Origin: Spirosoma endophyticum
Lineage (GTDB): Bacteria; Bacteroidota; Bacteroidia; Cytophagales; Spirosomataceae
DNA length: 36,618 bases
Assembly (NCBI RefSeq): GCF_900112365.1
Contig: NZ_FOLQ01000023.1
Location: 52,782-89,399, forward strand
Direction of reading: 5' to 3'
The notes under the pieces are model-generated. The model saw nothing but the letters and a program-made list of their open reading frames with translations. It did not search any database and had not been told where the DNA came from. The position numbers were made by a program, and so were the translations under genes. Below, piece by piece: positions 32,692-36,618 of the stretch. How positions within the stretch are numbered: the first letter of the stretch is position 1; each line of letters begins with the position of its first letter.

Positions 32692-34212
32692 ATGAATCAA
32701 ACAAACCAGGAAACCCAGCGGCAGGATGCCCTACAACAGCGGTTCATTCTGGAAGCCGCCAAAGATTACGCCATTTTCACTACCGACTTAGAGCGCCGGA
32801 TCACGAGCTGGAACGCGGGGGCCGAAGTGATGCTGGGCTACCCGGACGTGGAGATACTGGGCCAGCTGGCCGATGTGCTCTATGTGGCCGAAGATCGTCA
32901 GCAAGGCGTTCCCCAGTACGAAGCTCAGCAGGCACAAACCGAAGGCCGCGCCGAAAATGAACGCTGGCACTGCCGTAAAGATGGTTCGCAACTCTACGGC
33001 TCGGGCGTCATTACGCCCCTGCTGGATGAATCTGGACAACTGATTGGTCTGGTTAAGATTATGCGCGATTTAACCGGCCAGAAGCTAGCCGAAGGCAAAC
33101 TGCGCGAATCGGAACGACGCCTGCGGCTGGCCATTGAAGCGACTGAACTGGCAACCTGGGACTGGAATTTGCTGACTAATGAGGTGTACTGGAACGAACA
33201 GCACTTCCGACTCTTCGGCCTGCAACCCTGCCTTAACCCCCTCACCCCGGACGACTTTTTAACCCACGTTCACCCCGACGACCGGGAGCGGCTGACCAAC
33301 TTGCTGCAACAAACGATTGCCACCCGGGGCGTCTACGATACCGAGTTTTGCGCCGTTATGGAAGACGGTTCCCAGCGCTGGATGAGTGGTTACGGGCGGG
33401 TAGTTGAAGAAGTGGACGGCCAGCCTGCCCGCATGAGCGGGGTCATGCTTGACATTACTGAGCGCCGACGAGCTGAAGAAGCCCTGCACCAGGCCGACCA
33501 GCGCAAAGATGAGTTTCTGGCCCTGCTGGCTCATGAACTGCGTAATCCTATGGCCACGCTTTCCAACACGCTATTGATCCTGGAGCTGACGGGTGGCCAG
33601 GATGAACGCATGCCGCTGGCGGGGGCCCTGTCGATGATGCGACGGGAGGTGGCCCAACTGGTGCGGCTGGTGGATGATCTGCTGGATGTGAGCCGCATTA
33701 ATCAGGGCAAGATTGTCCTGCGGCTGGAACCGCTGGATCTCGTCGAGCTGCTGGAAAAGGCCACTGAGGCCACCCGCCCGCTGATTGAGGTTGAACACCG
33801 AGACTTCACGGTCAAGCTGCCAACTCAAGCGCTGTTTCTACAGGGTGATGCTGTACGACTGACCCAGGTGGTGCGCAACCTGCTCAGCAATGCCACTAAA
33901 TTTACCCGGGAGGGGGGGCATATCTGGCTTAGCCTGGAGGCAAAAGGTGAAGAGGCTATCTTACAGGTAGTCGACGACGGCATTGGCATCCCGGCCGACC
34001 AACTGGAACGAATCTTTGAGGTGTTTGCCCAGGTGGATGCTTCCCGCACTCGATCCCAGGGGGGCCTAGGGCTGGGTTTGACCCTAGTGAAAGAATTTAT
34101 TGAGCTGCATGGTGGGCGAGTAGAGGCCCGTAGTGGGGGTGCTGATCGGGGCAGCGTGTTTAGTGCTCATTTACCCGTACTCAATTCCAAGGCTCATGAG
34201 TCCAACCACTAA
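32692..34212 (+). CDS. double-PAS sensor histidine kinase, cytosolic
   Basis: 506 aa. The first PAS domain (about 15-130) contains AKDYAIFTTDLERRITSWNA, then AEVMLGY and RKDGSQLYGSGVITPLLD. The second PAS/PAC (about 140-262) has TWDWNLLTNEVYWNEQHFRL and SGVMLDITERRRAEEAL. The HisKA box is DEFLALLAHELRNPMATLSN with His281. The HATPase has VVRNLLSNATKFT (N400), VVDDGIGIP and QGGLGLGLTLVKEFIELHGG. There are no membrane helices, so the signal is cytosolic, perhaps small ligands or redox bound by PAS. The stop overlaps by 17 bases the start of a receiver gene (34196), which suggests translational coupling of a kinase-receiver pair. Confidence 0.95.
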   Translation: MNQTNQETQRQDALQQRFILEAAKDYAIFTTDLERRITSWNAGAEVMLGYPDVEILGQLADVLYVAEDRQQGVPQYEAQQAQTEGRAENERWHCRKDGSQLYGSGVITPLLDESGQLIGLVKIMRDLTGQKLAEGKLRESERRLRLAIEATELATWDWNLLTNEVYWNEQHFRLFGLQPCLNPLTPDDFLTHVHPDDRERLTNLLQQTIATRGVYDTEFCAVMEDGSQRWMSGYGRVVEEVDGQPARMSGVMLDITERRRAEEALHQADQRKDEFLALLAHELRNPMATLSNTLLILELTGGQDERMPLAGALSMMRREVAQLVRLVDDLLDVSRINQGKIVLRLEPLDLVELLEKATEATRPLIEVEHRDFTVKLPTQALFLQGDAVRLTQVVRNLLSNATKFTREGGHIWLSLEAKGEEAILQVVDDGIGIPADQLERIFEVFAQVDASRTRSQGGLGLGLTLVKEFIELHGGRVEARSGGADRGSVFSAHLPVLNSKAHESNH

Positions 34213-34582
34213 GCCATCCACCGGGGGCGTGATTCTAGTCGTCGATGACAACCGGGATGCAGCCTACACCCTAGCGATGCTGTTGCAACTAAACGGGTAT
34301 GAGACTCACGCCTGCTATAGTGGTCAGTAGGCTTTGGAGGCTGCTGATGGTATTCATCCGGATGTAATTTTGCTGGATCTGGCCATGCCGGGTTTAGATG
34401 GCTTTGAAACCGCGCGTTTGTTGCGTTTGAAGGCCTGGCAACCTCATTTATTAATTGCTCTGACGGGCTATAGTCAGGACGACGACAGAGGGCTAGCCCA
34501 GGAGGCTGGTTTCGATTCGTTTCTGGTTAAGCCCGTCGATTTAACCGCCCTGACGAGCTTACTGACCAGGGGAACGACCTAA
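34196..34582 (+). pseudogene. receiver-domain protein interrupted by amber stop
   Basis: From ATG 34196 the frame encodes a single-domain response regulator with an in-frame TAG at 34328-34330 (codon 45). Before it is GGVILVVDDNRDAAYTLAML (D17, D18). After it, in the same frame, are ALEAADG, DVILLDLAMPGLDGFETARL (D61), LIALTGYSQDDD and FDSFLVKPVDL. All phosphotransfer residues are present on the two sides. The text around the stop, YSGQ-stop-ALEAA, corresponds to the usual SGxEALEAA, so a single G-to-T change of GAG to TAG is the simplest cause. It overlaps the kinase gene by 17 bases. Sequencing error or suppression is possible. Confidence 0.85.
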
Positions 34583-34835
34583 TGGTAAAAGCGACTAAGT
34601 ATGGTAGTCACAAGTGTCTCGATTCTCCGCTAATGCGCCTATTGGACTTACTACATTTTTTAGACAGATGATTCTTAGTGTAGTGTCCAGTAAAAGACAG
34701 AAAGTCCACTGCCTTGGAGTAGCATCTTTTCGTACATCCCTCCACAACGGGCCCGTATGGAAAAGGTTCAGCCTAAGACAAATAGAGTCAAATAAAGGAC
34801 GCCAAGGACTGAAAACATTTTAGCTTGTCCGTGGT
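34583..34835. other. intergenic region with no convincing gene
   Basis: A 69-codon frame (34614-34823) has poor composition and no motif. Nothing else is recognised. Confidence 0.4.
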
Positions 34836-34898
34836 TTGTTTCATAACGTATCTACTCAACGTTATGAAACAACCAACTGCTGAGGGAGTTGGTTGTTT
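34836..34898 (+). promoter_or_regulatory. two overlapping, mutually exclusive hairpins
   Basis: Hairpin A: TTGTTTCATAACGT (34836-34849) with ACGTTATGAAACAA (34859-34872). Hairpin B: AAACAACCAACT (34867-34878) with AGTTGGTTGTTT (34887-34898). They share AAACAA (34867-34872), so forming one fully disrupts the base of the other, as in attenuators. Either could also be a terminator for the genes upstream. The small gene at 34996 lies 98 bases downstream. Confidence 0.5.
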
Positions 34899-34995
34899 GC
34901 TTATTAAACACCCGTTAAGGAGTTCAAGACCGGCTAATCATTAGAGAGATACTGAGTTTAGTTGATTTTTTTCAGGTCGGCAACGACCTTTGACT

Positions 34996-35190
34996 ATGAG
35001 CGAACCAACCCATACCGAAATACCCGATACGTCCGACAGTACCTACTGGCTTGTGACTCAAAATGAGCACAACCGCAGTACCACCTTCGTACCGAAAGAT
35101 AAGGAACTACATCTCAAGCTCAAGAGAAAAGCCTGGGCTATTATTCAGGCTTCACTCACCAAGCGGAACCGGAAAGGCTCCAACGGATAA
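34996..35190 (+). CDS. small charged protein, 64 aa
   Basis: Starts at ATG 34996; a TTG two codons earlier is in frame but less likely. The N-terminal half is acidic and Thr-rich (SEPTHTEIPDTSDSTYWLVT), the C-terminal half basic and helical (KELHLKLKRKAWAIIQASLT, then KRNRKGSNG). There is no signal or membrane helix. I do not recognise the family. The split acidic/basic composition is consistent with a small regulatory protein, but this is weak evidence. Confidence 0.5.
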   Translation: MSEPTHTEIPDTSDSTYWLVTQNEHNRSTTFVPKDKELHLKLKRKAWAIIQASLTKRNRKGSNG

Positions 35191-35563
35191 AGTGGTCAGT
35201 GTAAGAGTTTCTTCAGCTACTTGGAACGACCCTTAGAAAGTCCAGTACGCTTAAATCAGCTTCCTAGAGCCGTGATCTGCTAAGTTACTAGGAATTAGCG
35301 AAGTGGAAGGCAGAAAGCTGCACAAAACGAACGGATGAGCGCCAAAGAAGTAAACCTATACCGGGTGGGGCTAAATGACGCGTCAACCCGGGGCTAGTTC
35401 GGCCGTCTTGTCTGTTTAAACATAACTTAGAAAGCTTTCAAGGGAATACTACGTGCTCTCATCAAAGCGAGTACCTTTGTGCAGAAATCAATCCATATCA
35501 TTGATCGCAAGTCTGCTGAGCAGACAAATAGCGCCGATAAGGACGTATTAATCGCTACCGGCA
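35191..35563. other. intergenic region with no recognised gene
   Basis: About 370 bp without a coding frame of sensible composition or an RNA gene that I can recognise. Confidence 0.4.
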
Positions 35564-35770
35564 ATGAATCACACCAATTCCTTATTTACGAATCTGCTCG
35601 AAGAGTATATCTTTTTGGTGGCGGCCACCTTTATTGAACACGTCCCCGAAGAAACCCAGGATAAGCTCATCGCCCTGGTAAATCAAATTGACCCCGTTTC
35701 GCCAGCGCGGGGCTTGATCCCACCGGACAGCCATACGCTGGATACAACTTCTCCACCGAACCTCAATTAG
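35564..35770 (+). CDS. small protein, 68 aa, unknown
   Basis: ATG at 35564. The first half is helical and hydrophobic (SLFTNLLEEYIFLVAATFIE), followed by HVPEETQDKLIALVNQIDP, an amphipathic helix, and a Pro/Thr-rich tail. The composition is gene-like. No family is recognised and no partner is obvious; a convergent small gene ends 64 bp downstream. Confidence 0.55.
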   Translation: MNHTNSLFTNLLEEYIFLVAATFIEHVPEETQDKLIALVNQIDPVSPARGLIPPDSHTLDTTSPPNLN

Positions 35771-35834
35771 ACCGGCCAGATAGTCGACCCACTACGCTTG
35801 GGCAACCTTGGCGATGATCGAGCGTGGCTACTAA

Positions 35835-36227
35835 CTACTTGAGAGGAGAGGTCCCTACTGCCAGTCTTGCCTGCGCCTGCTGGGTTAAGCGCGTTAAAAT
35901 TTCCGTATGGGCCGCCAACTTTTGATACCCCCGCGGGGTGGGCGCTTGTGTGAGCAGCGCCAATTGATCCATATCCTGAAGTAAGGTGGCTAATTCGGCC
36001 TGCATCGCCATCACCAGGGTAAGCAACGGCTGGCGTGAAGCCTGATCCTGAACTAAAGGGGTGTCCGCCCGTAAGTTGGCTTGATGAACTTGCTGGCTGG
36101 CCTGGCTCACTACCTGGTGATAGTAGCCATGAAACAGGGCGGCCGCCGTGAGCCAGTCTGTCAGGATCTGTTCAGGCTTCTTCTCGCCTGGACTATAAGC
36201 ACCACTACCGAGTACTGTAGTCTTCAT
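35835..36227 (-). CDS. small helical protein, 130 aa, HTEIL motif
   Basis: The protein is all-helical and rich in Gln, Ala and Leu: LTDWLTAAALFHGYYHQVVS, LTLVMAMQAELATLLQDMDQ and YQKLAAHTEILTRLTQQAQA. The last segment carries L-A-A-H-T-E-I-L, which aligns with F-x-R-H-T-T-V-L (28880 protein) and F-A-R-H-T-A-I-L (31910 protein), each preceded by a Leu-rich helix and a turn. This suggests one diverged family. There is no membrane segment. Start at ATG 36227. Confidence 0.65.
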   Translation of the reverse strand: MKTTVLGSGAYSPGEKKPEQILTDWLTAAALFHGYYHQVVSQASQQVHQANLRADTPLVQDQASRQPLLTLVMAMQAELATLLQDMDQLALLTQAPTPRGYQKLAAHTEILTRLTQQAQARLAVGTSPLK

Positions 36228-36618
36228 CTGTTCTGTTGTAAGCTAGGGTTAAGTATACACCGTTGCGGTGAAGAAAGCTATAAACTCGTATTACTCCTAG
36301 CCGAAATTAACTATACGGTTACTGGCCTGGCCAAGCGTTAAAAGAAGTCGCTTGGTTTATGGGTCACCACTTTATTGGAAACTACAGAAAGTAGGACTAA
36401 TACCGGTGACCATGCAGCCTTACGGGAGTAGCGTAACGGCTTGGCCGACCCGATACTGTAGCGAGCGGCAGGCTTCTACGTATTGAACCACATGCCAGCG
36501 ATGATTTCTAATTTGATGATAGTAAAAAAGCGATGAGGTTACCTCCATTACGGAGCGTGGACAAGGGCGCCAATTGCCTGGATGTGTGTACGTAAAATCT
36601 AGAATAGCCATCTGGATG
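36228..36618. other. window end, no convincing gene
   Basis: A 63-codon minus-strand frame (36420-36611, beginning MAILDFTYTHPGNW) is open but has unusual Trp/Cys content and no motif. Otherwise nothing is recognised. Confidence 0.3.

Noticed and set aside
34614..34823. 69-codon plus-strand frame
   Set aside because: Poor composition, no motif; it lies in an otherwise ORF-poor gap.
36420..36611. 63-codon minus-strand frame at the window end
   Set aside because: Unusual Trp/Cys content, no motif, no supporting context.

Overview
The window looks like a chromosomal segment of a Bacteroidota member of the order Cytophagales, most likely a Spirosoma-like bacterium. The reasons are the CarboxypepD_reg-type outer-membrane barrel protein, LytTR/LytS pairs, many small orphan two-component proteins, DUF2382 (YsnF/AvaK) stress proteins, AsmA-like proteins and TAnnTTTG-like promoter boxes. 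The assignment comes from gene content only. I saw no rRNA or tRNA gene and no CRISPR array.

Layout. 1-3200: an unknown protein, a DUF3800 protein with a C-terminal winged helix, a badly decayed IS630-type transposase, and a small secreted protein with a PBCV basic adaptor-like motif. 3466-3507: a perfect 17-bp palindrome between divergent genes. 3621-8666: a co-oriented envelope/stress cluster (YtxH-like, PhnA-like membrane protein, small helical protein, two DUF2382 proteins, DUF937-OmpA fusion), with strong hairpins after two of its genes. 9128-11835: small membrane and unknown proteins and a lipoprotein. 12205-13085: an AT-rich two-gene cassette with a 4-base overlap, made of a small lysine-rich protein and a protein whose motifs resemble nucleoside deoxyribosyltransferase/TIR-like folds. 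This is the best candidate for an undescribed system here. 13289-18511: a giant AsmA-like protein, a Fic protein with an altered catalytic motif, and a serine recombinase with an inverted repeat over its likely promoter.

18534-23243: an outer-membrane beta-barrel protein divergent from a LytTR response regulator and a LytS-like histidine kinase. A pair of 8-bp direct repeats 21 bp apart between regulator and kinase fits a LytTR-type operator. 23538-24752: an HU-family protein with a very strong terminator, then an M15-like peptidase-fold protein. 25390-27022: a lipoprotein gene cut by an IS3-family element whose other flank is the tail of an IS1182-type transposase, so the element now joins two unrelated sequences.

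27337-34582: a run of signalling genes (GAF histidine kinase, receiver-AraC regulator, degenerate receiver with Glu at the phosphorylation site, double-PAS histidine kinase, receiver gene broken by an amber codon). Small helical proteins with a shared HTxIL-like motif lie among and beyond them. The last 2 kb holds small unknown genes and ORF-poor DNA. Coding density is low from about 30 kb onward, and several intergenic hairpins there may be regulatory.
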